DNA of 64,000 nt. Origin: UBA2377 sp964525935. Its GTDB lineage: Bacteria > Verrucomicrobiota > Verrucomicrobiia > Opitutales > Opitutaceae. How positions within the stretch are numbered: the stretch's first letter is position 1; every line of letters begins with the position of its first letter. The stretch lies in NCBI GenBank assembly GCA_964525935.1, contig CAZGJZ010000003.1, positions 515,613 through 579,612 of the forward strand. Reading direction: 5' to 3'. Below are positions 23,869-31,624 of the stretch, one piece after another. The notes beneath the pieces were generated by a model. The model worked only from the letters and a program-made list of their open reading frames with translations. It searched no databases and had not been told where the DNA came from. The position numbers and the translations under genes are program-made.

Positions 23869-25158
23869 TCATTTCCATTCGACCTCGGCGCCGAGGCTGC
23901 GGAGGTTTTCGACGAAGTTGGGGTGGGCGCGCTTGATGGTGTCGGCATTCTTCACGACGCTGCGGCCGGGGATGGCGGCGGCGACCATGTAGAGCGCGAC
24001 GGCGGCGCGGATGATGTAGGGCGCCTCGACGGTGGCGGGGCGGAGCGGACGGTCGCCGAAGATGATGACGCGGTGCGGGTCGCTCACGACGACGTGTGCG
24101 CCGAACTTCACGAGCTCAGGCATCCAGGTGAAGCCGCCTTCGTAGACCTTGTTCCAAAACATCATCGTGCCCTTGGCGCGGACGGAGAGCGCGAGCATGC
24201 AGGGCAACAGATCGACGGGGAAATACGGCCAGGGCGCGGCCTCGATCCGCGGGAGGAGATTGGTCGTGAAAGGCTGCTCGACGACGAGGGACTGGTTTTT
24301 GCGGACGATGGCGGTGTCGCCGCTGTGCTCGATCTGCACGCCGAGCTTGTTGAAGGCGCGGCCCATCAGGTCGAAGTGATGGGGCAGGGAGTTTTTGACG
24401 CGAACCTCGCCGCCGGTGATGGCGCCGAGGGCCAGGAAGGTGACGACTTCGTGGTGGTCGGAGTTGATCGTGAACGTGCCGCCCTTGAGCGATTTCACGC
24501 CGGTGACGGTGAGCTGGCTGGTGCCGAGGCCGGCGATCTTGGCGCCCATGCCGACGAGGATGGTGCAGAGATCCTGCACGTGCGGTTCGCTGGCGGCGTT
24601 GATGAGGACGGACTCGCCGTCGGCGAGCGCGGCGGCCATCGCGAAATTTTCCGTGGCGGTGACGGACATGTAGTCGGGCCAGTGACGGGCGCCGCGGAAG
24701 CGACCCTTGAGCGCGAGGGTGAGGTCGCCGTTGCGCGAGATGCGGGCGCCGAGCTTCTCGAGGATCTCGAGGTGCGGGTCGAGTTCGCGGATGCCGAGGG
24801 AGCAACCCTTGGCGTTGGTGGGGATGGCGATTTTCTTCATCCGCTGGAGGAGCGGGGCGAAGAGGAGCACGGCGGAGCGCATGCCGGCGGGGAGTTCGCC
24901 GTTCATGCGGCGGGCGTCGAAGGAGGAGTGGTCAACGTCGAGCCGGCCGGTGGCGCGGTTCCACGAGACGTGCGAGCCCTGCTCGCTGAAGAAGGTCACG
25001 AGCTTCTCGACGTCGGTGATATTGGGGACATTGAGCAGCGTGATCTTGGCGTCGGTGAGCAACGTGGCGCAGAGGATGGGCAGCGCGGAGTTTTTGTTGC
25101 CGGACGGAGTGATCGTGCCGGAGAGGGGCTTGCCGCCGTTGACGATGAGATCGGCCAT
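23869..25158 (-). CDS. murA: UDP-N-acetylglucosamine 1-carboxyvinyltransferase
   Basis: A 429-residue EPSP-synthase-fold enzyme. It starts LIVNGGKPLSGTITPSGNKN, containing the conserved Lys-Asn that binds UDP-GlcNAc. The catalytic loop region normally carrying Cys115 (E. coli) reads KGCSLGIRELDPHLEI, so the Cys is retained at about residue 118. Downstream are HLARDGELTLA-like strands and the C-terminal RAHPNFVENLRSLGAEVEW. It transfers enolpyruvate to UDP-GlcNAc, the first committed step of peptidoglycan synthesis, and the retained Cys would predict fosfomycin sensitivity. The length is normal. Confidence 0.95.
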   Translation of the reverse strand: MADLIVNGGKPLSGTITPSGNKNSALPILCATLLTDAKITLLNVPNITDVEKLVTFFSEQGSHVSWNRATGRLDVDHSSFDARRMNGELPAGMRSAVLLFAPLLQRMKKIAIPTNAKGCSLGIRELDPHLEILEKLGARISRNGDLTLALKGRFRGARHWPDYMSVTATENFAMAAALADGESVLINAASEPHVQDLCTILVGMGAKIAGLGTSQLTVTGVKSLKGGTFTINSDHHEVVTFLALGAITGGEVRVKNSLPHHFDLMGRAFNKLGVQIEHSGDTAIVRKNQSLVVEQPFTTNLLPRIEAAPWPYFPVDLLPCMLALSVRAKGTMMFWNKVYEGGFTWMPELVKFGAHVVVSDPHRVIIFGDRPLRPATVEAPYIIRAAVALYMVAAAIPGRSVVKNADTIKRAHPNFVENLRSLGAEVEWK

Positions 25159-25166
25159 CTGAAGGA

Positions 25167-25195
25167 GTTGAGAGTTGAGGGCTGAGAGTTGGGAG
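25167..25195. repeat. LNS-type repeat upstream of murA
   Basis: Tandem GTTGAGAGTTGAGGGCTGAG units lie directly upstream of the murA start. They match the units at 31578-31612 and the translated copy at 1592-1622. Confidence 0.7.
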
Positions 25196-25211
25196 CCCCG
25201 GTCGGAGCACG

Positions 25212-25240
25212 AAAAAGGCGTTCGCCGGAGCGAACGCCTT
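25212..25240 (-). terminator. Rho-independent terminator of the RGG-rich protein gene
   Basis: On the minus strand the stem AAGGCGTTCG/CGAACGCCTT (25215-25224 with 25231-25240) is followed by a T run (complement of 25212-25216). It is about 50 bp downstream of the stop at 25290. Confidence 0.88.
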
Positions 25241-25289
25241 GAACGTGGGTCGCGCGTCAGACGCGGACAAGTTTTTAGTGGAGCGGCGA

Positions 25290-26438
25290 TCAGATCGCGC
25301 CGCCACCCTGCTGACCGTCGGGGCGCGGATCGCGGCCACCGCGATCACCACCGCCACCACGATCGTCGCGGAAGCGTCCACGACCACCGCGACGACGACG
25401 GCCTTCGCCACCGCCGCGATGCTCGCCACCCTCGTGGCGGGATTCGCCGCCGTGCGAGTGATGACCGCCTTCGGACGAGCCGCCCTCGCGGGACTGGCCG
25501 TCGCGCGGGCCGTTGTAATTCGGGTTGCGACCGCGGCCGCCGCGATGACGGCGGCGTCCGTGGTGCTCGCCACCTTCGCGATCGCGACCGTGACCGTGGC
25601 GGTGTTCGCCGTGGCCGGACTCGGCCGGAGCGGCGGGCTTGATGCCGAAGAGACCTTTCAGCCAGGCGATGAAACCGCCGGACTGGGCGGGAGCGGCCGC
25701 CTGCGCGGGGCGGTCGTCGCGGCGCGGGCGCGGCTGGGAGTGGCGGGCCTGCTGCTCGGCCTCGACATCGCGCGGGTCGCGCGGCTGGCGGGCGAAGTTG
25801 GCTTCACGCTGCTCGCGGGGATCGCGGGGCTGCGCGGGACGCTGGCCGCCGTGGCGCTCGGGGCGGAAGGTCGGGCGGTCGTCGCGGCGCGGCTGGCCGC
25901 CGGCGGATTCCCAGCTTTGGGCGGGGCGCTTGATTTCCTCGGGAGGCAGAATCTTGAGCTCAGCCTTTTCCTCGGCGACGGGGTCGGCGGGGCGCTCGGC
26001 GCGTTCGCCCTTGAAGGGGAACAGCTCGGGCGCGGCCGGAGCGGGCGTCGAGTCGACGACAGCGGCGGGGGCGCTTTCCTGGGCGGCGACGGGAGCGGGC
26101 GTGCTGACAGGGGCGGCCTGCGGGGCAGGCTCGTTGACGACGGGCTCAGGGCGAGCCGGGGACGGCACCGACGTTTCGCCGGTGAACGGGTTCTTATACT
26201 CGCTCTTCGAGGTGATGATCTCGACGGAGCTGGGCTGATAGCCGCTCGCAGTGGCGGGGGCCGCGGAGGCAGCGGGGCTGGGGCGCTTGGCTTTGCCGCG
26301 GGCGAGACCGGAGCCGCGGGCGGTGCCGAACGCGCCAAAGGGCTGCGTTGCGGCGGGGGCGGCGACGCTGGGTGCCGCGCTGACCGTCTCGGCGGGGGCT
26401 ACGGGAGCCGTCGCGCCGGACGTTACTGGATCTGACAT
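25290..26438 (-). CDS. Disordered Ala/Pro-rich protein with RGG/His-rich C-terminus
   Basis: A 382-residue protein of strong compositional bias. Residues 1-150 are Ala/Pro-rich with a short conserved-looking VEIITSKSEYKNPFTGE. Residues 150-250 are Pro/Arg/Asp/Gln-rich with RDPRE-type repeats. A single hydrophobic island (GGFIAWLKGLFGIKP) lies at about 258. The C-terminal 110 residues are RGG/RGGR repeats mixed with His-Gly-Glu (HGEHRHGHG, GGHHSHGGESRHEGG). RGG repeats bind RNA in known proteins, and clustered His can bind metals; neither is shown here. It has its own terminator and is divergent from the dUTPase-like gene. It has no recognised fold. Confidence 0.75.
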   Translation of the reverse strand: MSDPVTSGATAPVAPAETVSAAPSVAAPAATQPFGAFGTARGSGLARGKAKRPSPAASAAPATASGYQPSSVEIITSKSEYKNPFTGETSVPSPARPEPVVNEPAPQAAPVSTPAPVAAQESAPAAVVDSTPAPAAPELFPFKGERAERPADPVAEEKAELKILPPEEIKRPAQSWESAGGQPRRDDRPTFRPERHGGQRPAQPRDPREQREANFARQPRDPRDVEAEQQARHSQPRPRRDDRPAQAAAPAQSGGFIAWLKGLFGIKPAAPAESGHGEHRHGHGRDREGGEHHGRRRHRGGRGRNPNYNGPRDGQSREGGSSEGGHHSHGGESRHEGGEHRGGGEGRRRRGGRGRFRDDRGGGGDRGGRDPRPDGQQGGGAI

Positions 26439-26752
26439 GGTTGTATTTGTTTTTGTTTGGATAAGGCGCTCATCCCGCGAGGCGGGAGGCGGCCGTGGTT
26501 GCTATGACTGGCGGAGTGCGGGAAACGCGCTCGACGCCGACCATAAGGAAGCAACATCGCCCGCAGGCTTCCGAGGGGCAACTGCAAATTCCGGCGCGCT
26601 GCGGCTGGCGGCCCGGGGAAAGCGGGCAACCCCTTGATGCGGAGGCACACAAGCAGGGTCCGGGGGCCGCGCAGCGGCCGAAAAAAGGCCGCGGGCGCCG
26701 GTGGCGAAGGCGGGGCTTGCCACGCTTGCACGGGCTTTGCAGCGTCGGGCGC
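26439..26752. other. 314-bp divergent intergenic region with alternative hairpins
   Basis: This gap lies between the RGG-rich gene and the dUTPase-like gene. Near 26665-26692 three segments, GGCCGC, GCGGCC and GGCCGC, occur in a row (26665-26670, 26674-26679, 26687-26692), so the middle one could pair with either neighbour. No clear promoter or protein-coding signal was seen elsewhere in the gap. Confidence 0.4.
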
Positions 26753-27124
26753 ATGGACAAGCTCGAAGAAATTTTCCGCATGCAGAACGCGCTTAACCAG
26801 CGCATTGGCGTGAATCTCCCGCCGCCGACCGACGAGGAAAAAGCCAAGTGGATCCTCAACTATACGCGCGCGATGCAGCAGGAAACCGCCGAGCTGATCG
26901 ACAGCGTGCCGTGGAAGTGGTGGGCGAAATACCAGAAGTTCGACGAGCAAAACGCCAAGGTCGAGGTCGTGGACCTGTTTCACTTTCTCGTGTCGCTCGC
27001 GCAGACGCTCGGCATGACGGCCGACGATGTTTACCAGGCCTACCTCAAGAAGAACCAGGTGAACCACCAGCGCCAGGACAGCGGCTACGTCAAAAAGGAC
27101 GAGGCCGACTCGAAGCACATTTGA
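26753..27124 (+). CDS. Dimeric dUTPase-like all-alpha NTP pyrophosphatase
   Basis: A 123-residue protein with the all-alpha NTP pyrophosphatase pattern: RAMQQETAELIDSVPWKWW with the metal-binding Glu pair and the family WKWW, then NAKVEVVDLFHFLVSLAQTLG with a second Glu-x-x-Asp metal site. This matches the dimeric dUTPase group, which hydrolyses dUTP to dUMP and keeps uracil out of DNA; dCTP or other dNTP use is possible. Start ATG 26753 gives LEEIFRMQNALNQ as the family N-terminus; the longer upstream frame is Arg-rich and not convincing. Confidence 0.85.
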   Translation: MDKLEEIFRMQNALNQRIGVNLPPPTDEEKAKWILNYTRAMQQETAELIDSVPWKWWAKYQKFDEQNAKVEVVDLFHFLVSLAQTLGMTADDVYQAYLKKNQVNHQRQDSGYVKKDEADSKHI

Positions 27125-27191
27125 GCCTTCGGGCTTGGCAATCGCCGCGATGTGAAGCGCTCCGCTTGTCGCCGATCAAAGCGCTGCATTC

Positions 27192-27911
27192 ATGAACATA
27201 GGTTTCCTGCTCTATCCCAAGCTGACGCTGCTGGATTTGGTGGGACCGCATGAAGTGTTCCTTCGGGTGCCCGAGGCGAGGATTCATTGGGTTTGGAAAA
27301 ACCGGGAGTTGGTCGCATGCAGCCGGCAGATGGTGCAGCCCTCCGTCACGTTTGCCGATTGTCCGCAGATCGACGTGCTGTGCGTCCCGGGTGGAGCCGG
27401 GCAGGTGGAGTTGATGGAAGACGAGGAAACACTGCTTTTTTTGCGTGGGCAGGCGGCGCGGGCGCAATGGGTCACTTCGGTTTGCACGGGTTCGCTGGTT
27501 TTGGCCGCGGCCGGGTTGCTGACCGGTTACCGTGCAGCGTGTCATTGGGCATCGCTCGACCAGCTGGCGCTTTTCGGTGCGATCCCGGTGGATGAGCGGG
27601 TGGTGATCGATCGCAATCGGGTGACAGGTGGTGGCGTCACCGCGGGGATTGATTTCGCACTGAGCCTGGTGGCGCAGATCAAGGGCGAGGAAACGGCCAG
27701 AGAAATCCAGCTCGGCATCGAATATGATCCCATGCCGCCCTTCCCGGGCGGATCGCCGCGCACGGCCAGCCGGGAACTGGTGGGACAGGTGAAAGCCCAG
27801 ATGGCGGCGTTTCTTGAACAACGCCGGCGGGTCAGCGAACGGGCGGCCGCGATGCTAAAACGATTAGGCGGGCCGGCGACCCACGCCCGGCCAAAAGACT
27901 TCAGCGCGTGA
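27192..27911 (+). CDS. DJ-1/PfpI-family protein
   Basis: A 239-residue protein with the flavodoxin-like DJ-1/PfpI fold: LLYPKLTLLDLVGPHEVF at the start, VLCVPGGAGQ, then the nucleophile elbow TSVCTGSLVLAAAGLLTG with Cys near residue 98 and CHWASLDQL with the partner His. This arrangement is closest to isonitrile hydratase-like and GATase1-like members, but no reaction can be named with confidence. The C-terminus overlaps the convergent thioesterase-like gene by 11 bp. Confidence 0.88.
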   Translation: MNIGFLLYPKLTLLDLVGPHEVFLRVPEARIHWVWKNRELVACSRQMVQPSVTFADCPQIDVLCVPGGAGQVELMEDEETLLFLRGQAARAQWVTSVCTGSLVLAAAGLLTGYRAACHWASLDQLALFGAIPVDERVVIDRNRVTGGGVTAGIDFALSLVAQIKGEETAREIQLGIEYDPMPPFPGGSPRTASRELVGQVKAQMAAFLEQRRRVSERAAAMLKRLGGPATHARPKDFSA

Positions 27912-28362
27912 CGACGAAGGCGGCGGTCACATCGACGGCCGTCTGGCCCTGCTCGATGACGCGGGCGCGAAGCTTGAGCTTGGCCTTGCCGTAGCGGGCG
28001 AGTGCTTCCTTGAACTCGGCGATGGCCGCTTGCGCGGGACGCTCGCAGATCGCGCGGAGATCGCCGATCACCGGCTTGCGGTAGGCGGCGCGGCTTTCCT
28101 TCACGACGATGCGCCATTCGGATTTTTCCGCGCCCTTTTCATTCTTCATCAGCTCCCAGACGACGCCGTAGCCGGCGAGCGTGGCGATGGAAACGAGGCT
28201 GCCGCCAAACGCCGTGTTGAGCGAATTTTTGTTCTGCTCCTTCGGGGCGGTGAGAGTGAGCGCGCGCTCGTCACTGACCTCCACGCCGACGCCCATCGCC
28301 TTCGCGAGCGGGATCATCTCGTGAAGGAACAGTTCGAACGCGGGGATCTTGACGGACTTCAT
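27901..28362 (-). CDS. Thioesterase-like (hotdog-fold) domain protein
   Basis: A 153-residue protein that resembles the YiiD C-terminal/thioesterase group. Features are FLHEMIPLAKAMGVGVEV, NKNSLNTAFGGSLVSIATLAGYGVVWELM (the hotdog helix with N-x-x-x-TAFGG) and the C-terminal strand AVDVTAAFVVTR. Hotdog proteins of this type act on acyl-thioesters; the substrate is not known. The start at ATG 28362 was chosen over a GTG at 28392. It overlaps the convergent DJ-1/PfpI gene at its 3' end. Confidence 0.82.
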   Translation of the reverse strand: MKSVKIPAFELFLHEMIPLAKAMGVGVEVSDERALTLTAPKEQNKNSLNTAFGGSLVSIATLAGYGVVWELMKNEKGAEKSEWRIVVKESRAAYRKPVIGDLRAICERPAQAAIAEFKEALARYGKAKLKLRARVIEQGQTAVDVTAAFVVTR

Positions 28363-28470
28363 CGGCGCGGACGTTGCATGAAAATATCCCACGCGTCAAA
28401 GCCCGCGCAGCACAATCGCGCAACGCCCGCGATTTGACCCGGCGCCGCACTTCGTTTCACATGGGGAGCG

Positions 28471-28947
28471 ATGATTTCCACCGGCCAAAAACTCCCGCTC
28501 GGGTTCAAGTTGAAGGTATTGCAAGGGGATGAGGAAAAGGAGGTTAAGTTCGGCGAACTGCTGACCAAGCCCACCATCGTCTCGGTCTATATGCGCAATA
28601 ACACCGGCGGGTGCGACCGGCAGAACGACAGCCTGGCAAAACAGGCCAAAGCGTTCGCCAAGGCGGGATTCAACCTCGTCGCCGTGAGTCGCGACACGAT
28701 CAGCTCGCACCGGAAATATGCGGCGAAGAAGGGTATCACCTACACGCTTGCGAGCGATCCGGCGGATCGTTTTGCGCAGGCGGCCGACTCGGTGATCGAG
28801 AAATCCATGTATGGCCGGAAGTTTTTCGGCCCGGCCCGCGCGGCCTATGTGGTCGCACCGGACGGCACCGTGCTCGCGGTGATTCCGAAAGTGGATACGG
28901 CGGATCATGCGGGACAATTGCAGGCTGTGCTGGCGGCGTTGAAGTGA
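28471..28947 (+). CDS. Peroxiredoxin-like thioredoxin-fold protein
   Basis: A 158-residue protein of the AhpC/TSA-like superfamily. It begins ISTGQKLPLGFKLKVL and has VYMRNNTGGCDRQNDSLAKQ, where the single Cys takes the place of the peroxidatic Cys after a variant P/T-x-x-C motif, followed by FNLVAVSRDTISSHRKYAAKKGI and an AYVVAPDGTVLAVI strand. A BCP/PrxQ-type peroxidase is likely, though the usual Pro before the Cys is missing and no second Cys is near. A GGGGAG Shine-Dalgarno sits just before the start. It lies 8 bp before the YkgJ-like gene. Confidence 0.8.
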   Translation: MISTGQKLPLGFKLKVLQGDEEKEVKFGELLTKPTIVSVYMRNNTGGCDRQNDSLAKQAKAFAKAGFNLVAVSRDTISSHRKYAAKKGITYTLASDPADRFAQAADSVIEKSMYGRKFFGPARAAYVVAPDGTVLAVIPKVDTADHAGQLQAVLAALK

Positions 28948-28955
28948 GCGCGCGC

Positions 28956-29210
28956 ATGAACTGCCGGGCAAACTGTGGCGCGTGTTGCATCGCGCCTTCG
29001 ATCTCGTCGCCGATCCCCGGGATGCCGCACGGCAAGCCGGCGGGGATTCCCTGCGTGCAATTGCTGGCGGATTTTGGCTGTGCGCTTTTTGGCAAACCCG
29101 AGCGGCCGGCGGTGTGCGCGAGTTTGCGGCCGACGCAGGAAATGTGCGGACCGGGCCGGGCCGAAGCGCTGGCGTTCCTGACCAAACTTGAACGGGCGAC
29201 GCAAAGCTAG
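28956..29210 (+). CDS. Small YkgJ-like Cys-cluster protein
   Basis: An 84-residue protein with an N-terminal MNCRANCGACCIAPSIS cluster (CxxxCxxCC), then PCVQLLADFGCALFGKPERPAVCASL and EMCG. The Cys pattern is that of the YkgJ zinc- or iron-chelating family, although this member is short. The role is unknown. It is co-oriented with the peroxiredoxin-like gene and overlaps the last bases of a doubtful convergent small gene. Confidence 0.78.
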   Translation: MNCRANCGACCIAPSISSPIPGMPHGKPAGIPCVQLLADFGCALFGKPERPAVCASLRPTQEMCGPGRAEALAFLTKLERATQS

Positions 29211-29392
29211 GCGCGGCCCAGCTCGCGTTTGGCGAGTTCGAGTGCCCGTTCCAGGTCGCTGATCTGAATGGTGTCGCCGGGCCGCAGTTTGATGCGGGTG
29301 TCCAACTGCCCGCACCACGGATACGCCAGCGGACTATGCGCAGGAACGACGCGGACCGGCGGAAACGTGTGCGTGCTGGTGGAGGAAGGCAT
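29207..29392 (-). CDS. Doubtful small hypothetical protein
   Basis: A 61-residue reading frame starting with ATG. The C-terminal part (LRPGDTIQISDLERALELAKRELG) looks protein-like, with a mixed strand and an amphipathic helix, but there is no clear Shine-Dalgarno and no recognised family. It overlaps the YkgJ-like gene by four bases at the 3' end. Confidence 0.4.
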   Translation of the reverse strand: MPSSTSTHTFPPVRVVPAHSPLAYPWCGQLDTRIKLRPGDTIQISDLERALELAKRELGRA

Positions 29393-29533
29393 CTCGGAAA
29401 AGAGACCGTTCTAGAGTAAGCCGTAGGAGTTGGCGGTTCCGGTGATAGAATGGAGCTCGGTCGTGTTTCGGGAGTATATGCCGATACGGCTCGCTATGGA
29501 TACGTCTTGTATGCAATCTAAAACACAGGTCTG

Positions 29534-30436
29534 ATGCCCTCGAAAAACATGCGAGACTCTGACGATTTATCTTACATCTATCGGGCCGTGCGCCAGCAGA
29601 GAGATAAAGCGTTTCAGACGCTTGACGGTCTATTGCGCGGTATCGGTGCGGACGGAGTGGTTGATTCGCGTGAAATTACCGAACTGCGGGAATGGTTAGT
29701 ATCCCATCGTCGTTTGGACAAGGACGCTCCTTTCAGGGAAGTGTTAGATGCTGTCGAGCGTGCGTTGGTCGATGGGAAAATTGATCCTACTGAAGTAGAC
29801 GAAATCCGGTTTGTGTGCTCAAACTGCGCAAGCAGCAGTGCGTATTTCGACGAAATAACTCAGGCAATTCAAAGGCTCCAAGGGTGTTTGCATGGAGTGA
29901 TTGCGAACCAGAAGATTAACGAAAAAGAGCTCAATGATATATCCAGTTGGGTCGAAGAAAATTTTCATCTACGCTCTTTATATCCAGTAACGGAGATTGA
30001 AGCGGTGGTTGTAGAGGTGATGCGCGATGGAGTTATTGATGTCGATGAACATGAGCGCCTGATGTGCTTTTTCGAGTGCTTCGTGACACCGTCTTCAATT
30101 TATTCTGCAGATCGCCGAGTTCCAGCTAAGCTGCCCACTTCGTTCGGTGGTCTTTTTGCTGTAGATCCGATGGTGACCTTTAAGGATAAGTGTTTTTGTT
30201 TTACCGGTATTGCTGAGAAGGGAACGCGTAAAGAATTAGAAGCAGTGGTATATTCGCGTGGCGGTCATTGTGCTGAATCTATTGTCGTAGATTTAGACTA
30301 CTTGGTGATCGGCGGTCGCAGTAATCCTTGTTGGGCTTTTTCTACTTATGGCAGAAAAATTGAACGCGTTATGGATATGAGGAAACGTGGACAAGACGTG
30401 CTTATTATCCAGGAGCGCGATTTCTGGGACGCATAA
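29534..30436 (+). CDS. BRCT-domain protein with repeated acidic segments, lower-GC gene
   Basis: A 300-residue protein. Its C-terminal third (from about residue 215: KDKCFCFTGIAEKGTRKELEAVV, then a GGHCAES and LDYLVIGG segment) matches a BRCT domain of the NAD-dependent DNA ligase/RFC1 type. Residues 30-190 hold four related acidic segments: ADGVVDSREITELREWL, DGKIDPTEVDEI, NQKINEKELNDISSWV and DGVIDVDEHERL. These look like TerB-like or EF-hand-like helical repeats, but that is not certain. The gene is clearly richer in A and T than its neighbours (codons such as GAT, TTT and TTA are frequent), so recent transfer is likely. The protein may act on DNA ends or damage (inference). The 141 bp upstream show no obvious repeat. 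Confidence 0.8.
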   Translation: MPSKNMRDSDDLSYIYRAVRQQRDKAFQTLDGLLRGIGADGVVDSREITELREWLVSHRRLDKDAPFREVLDAVERALVDGKIDPTEVDEIRFVCSNCASSSAYFDEITQAIQRLQGCLHGVIANQKINEKELNDISSWVEENFHLRSLYPVTEIEAVVVEVMRDGVIDVDEHERLMCFFECFVTPSSIYSADRRVPAKLPTSFGGLFAVDPMVTFKDKCFCFTGIAEKGTRKELEAVVYSRGGHCAESIVVDLDYLVIGGRSNPCWAFSTYGRKIERVMDMRKRGQDVLIIQERDFWDA

Positions 30437-30494
30437 AGTCTGCCTGAATCCAGCGGCTGCTTCCCTTTACGATTGGGAAGTTCATTAATTAAAC

Positions 30495-31571
30495 TCAATG
30501 CCCGCCGTCAAGGTCGCCGGGTTTTAAGAGCGGGGCGAAGAGGGCTTTGTTGGCGCCCTTCATGTAGGCTTCCTTGGGCTCGATCGTGCCGTCCTTCACG
30601 CGGGCCATGAGGCTGTTGTCCATCGTGATCATGCCATCGTTGCCGGCGCTCTCGATGATGGCCTTGATGTTGGCGATCTGGCCGCTGCGGATGGTGTTGG
30701 GCAGCGCTTCGTGCGTGAGCAAAATCTCGTGCACGGCACAGCGGCCCTTGGGGATGCGTTTGCAGAGGAGCTGGGCGACGACGCCGGCGAGGCTGCTCGC
30801 GAGCATGACGCGCACCTGGTTCTGTTCCTCGGCGGGGAAGGTGTTGATGATGCGGTCGACGGTCTTGGCGGCGTTGTTGGTGTGGAGCGTGCCGAAGACG
30901 AGCATGCCCATCGAGGCGCAGCCGAGCGCGAGCTTGATGGTTTCCATTTCGCGCATTTCGCCGAGGAGGAGGATGTCGGGGTCGTGGCGCATGGCGCCTT
31001 TTAGCGCGGCGGCGAAGGAGCCGGTGTGCTCGCCGACCTCGCGGTGGACGATGACGGATTTTTTAACCGGGTGCACGAACTCGATCGGGTCCTCGATCGT
31101 GATGATGTGTTTACAGAGGTTCGTGTTGATGTAGTCGATCATCGCCGCGAGCGTGGTCGACTTGCCGGAGCCGGTGGGGCCGGTGACGACGACGAGGCCC
31201 TCATTGAGGTGGCAGAGTTTTTTCAGCGCCTCGGGGAGCTTGAGTTCGTCGAAGGAGAGGATTTTCGCCGGGATCTGGCGGAAGACGGCGGCCTGGCCCC
31301 AGTGGTTGTAGAGGAAGTTGCCACGAAAGCGGGCGAGGCCGGGGATTTCGTGGGCGAGATCGAGGTCCTTTTTCTCGACGAAATCGGCCCAGCGCTTCTC
31401 GGGGCAGATTTCCTTGAGGAGCGACTCCATGGTCTTGGTGTCGATGACCTGGTCGGTCAGCGGCACGAGCGAGCCGGAGGCGCGGATCTTGGGCGGGAGG
31501 CCGACGGTGAGGTGCAGGTCGGAGCCGCCCTTTTCGAGCATGGCTTTGAGGAGAGTGTCGATGGCGGCCAC
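30495..31571 (-). CDS. pilT: Type IV pilus retraction ATPase PilT
   Basis: A 358-residue ATPase starting at GTG. N-terminal KGGSDLHLTVGLPPKIRASG is typical of PilT; Walker A is VTGPTGSGKSTTL, followed by the Asp box HIITIEDPIEFVH, Walker B region DPDILLLGEMREMETI and the His box FGTLHTNNAAKTVDRII. PilT disassembles type IV pili and powers twitching motility, at the inner membrane on the cytoplasmic side. It is 53 bp downstream of a second, longer PilT-family gene on the same strand; the gap contains an LNS-type repeat. The pilus structural genes are not in this window. Confidence 0.92.
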   Translation of the reverse strand: MAAIDTLLKAMLEKGGSDLHLTVGLPPKIRASGSLVPLTDQVIDTKTMESLLKEICPEKRWADFVEKKDLDLAHEIPGLARFRGNFLYNHWGQAAVFRQIPAKILSFDELKLPEALKKLCHLNEGLVVVTGPTGSGKSTTLAAMIDYINTNLCKHIITIEDPIEFVHPVKKSVIVHREVGEHTGSFAAALKGAMRHDPDILLLGEMREMETIKLALGCASMGMLVFGTLHTNNAAKTVDRIINTFPAEEQNQVRVMLASSLAGVVAQLLCKRIPKGRCAVHEILLTHEALPNTIRSGQIANIKAIIESAGNDGMITMDNSLMARVKDGTIEPKEAYMKGANKALFAPLLKPGDLDGGH

Positions 31572-31577
31572 GGATGA

Positions 31578-31612
31578 AGTTGAGCGTTGAGGGCTGAGAG
31601 TTGAGAGTGGAG
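31578..31612. repeat. LNS-type repeat between the two PilT-family genes
   Basis: Tandem AGTTGAGCG, TTGAGGGCTGAGAG and TTGAGAG units fill the gap between the genes. They match the units near murA (25167-25195). Confidence 0.72.
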
Positions 31613-31624
31613 GCCTGACCCGGC

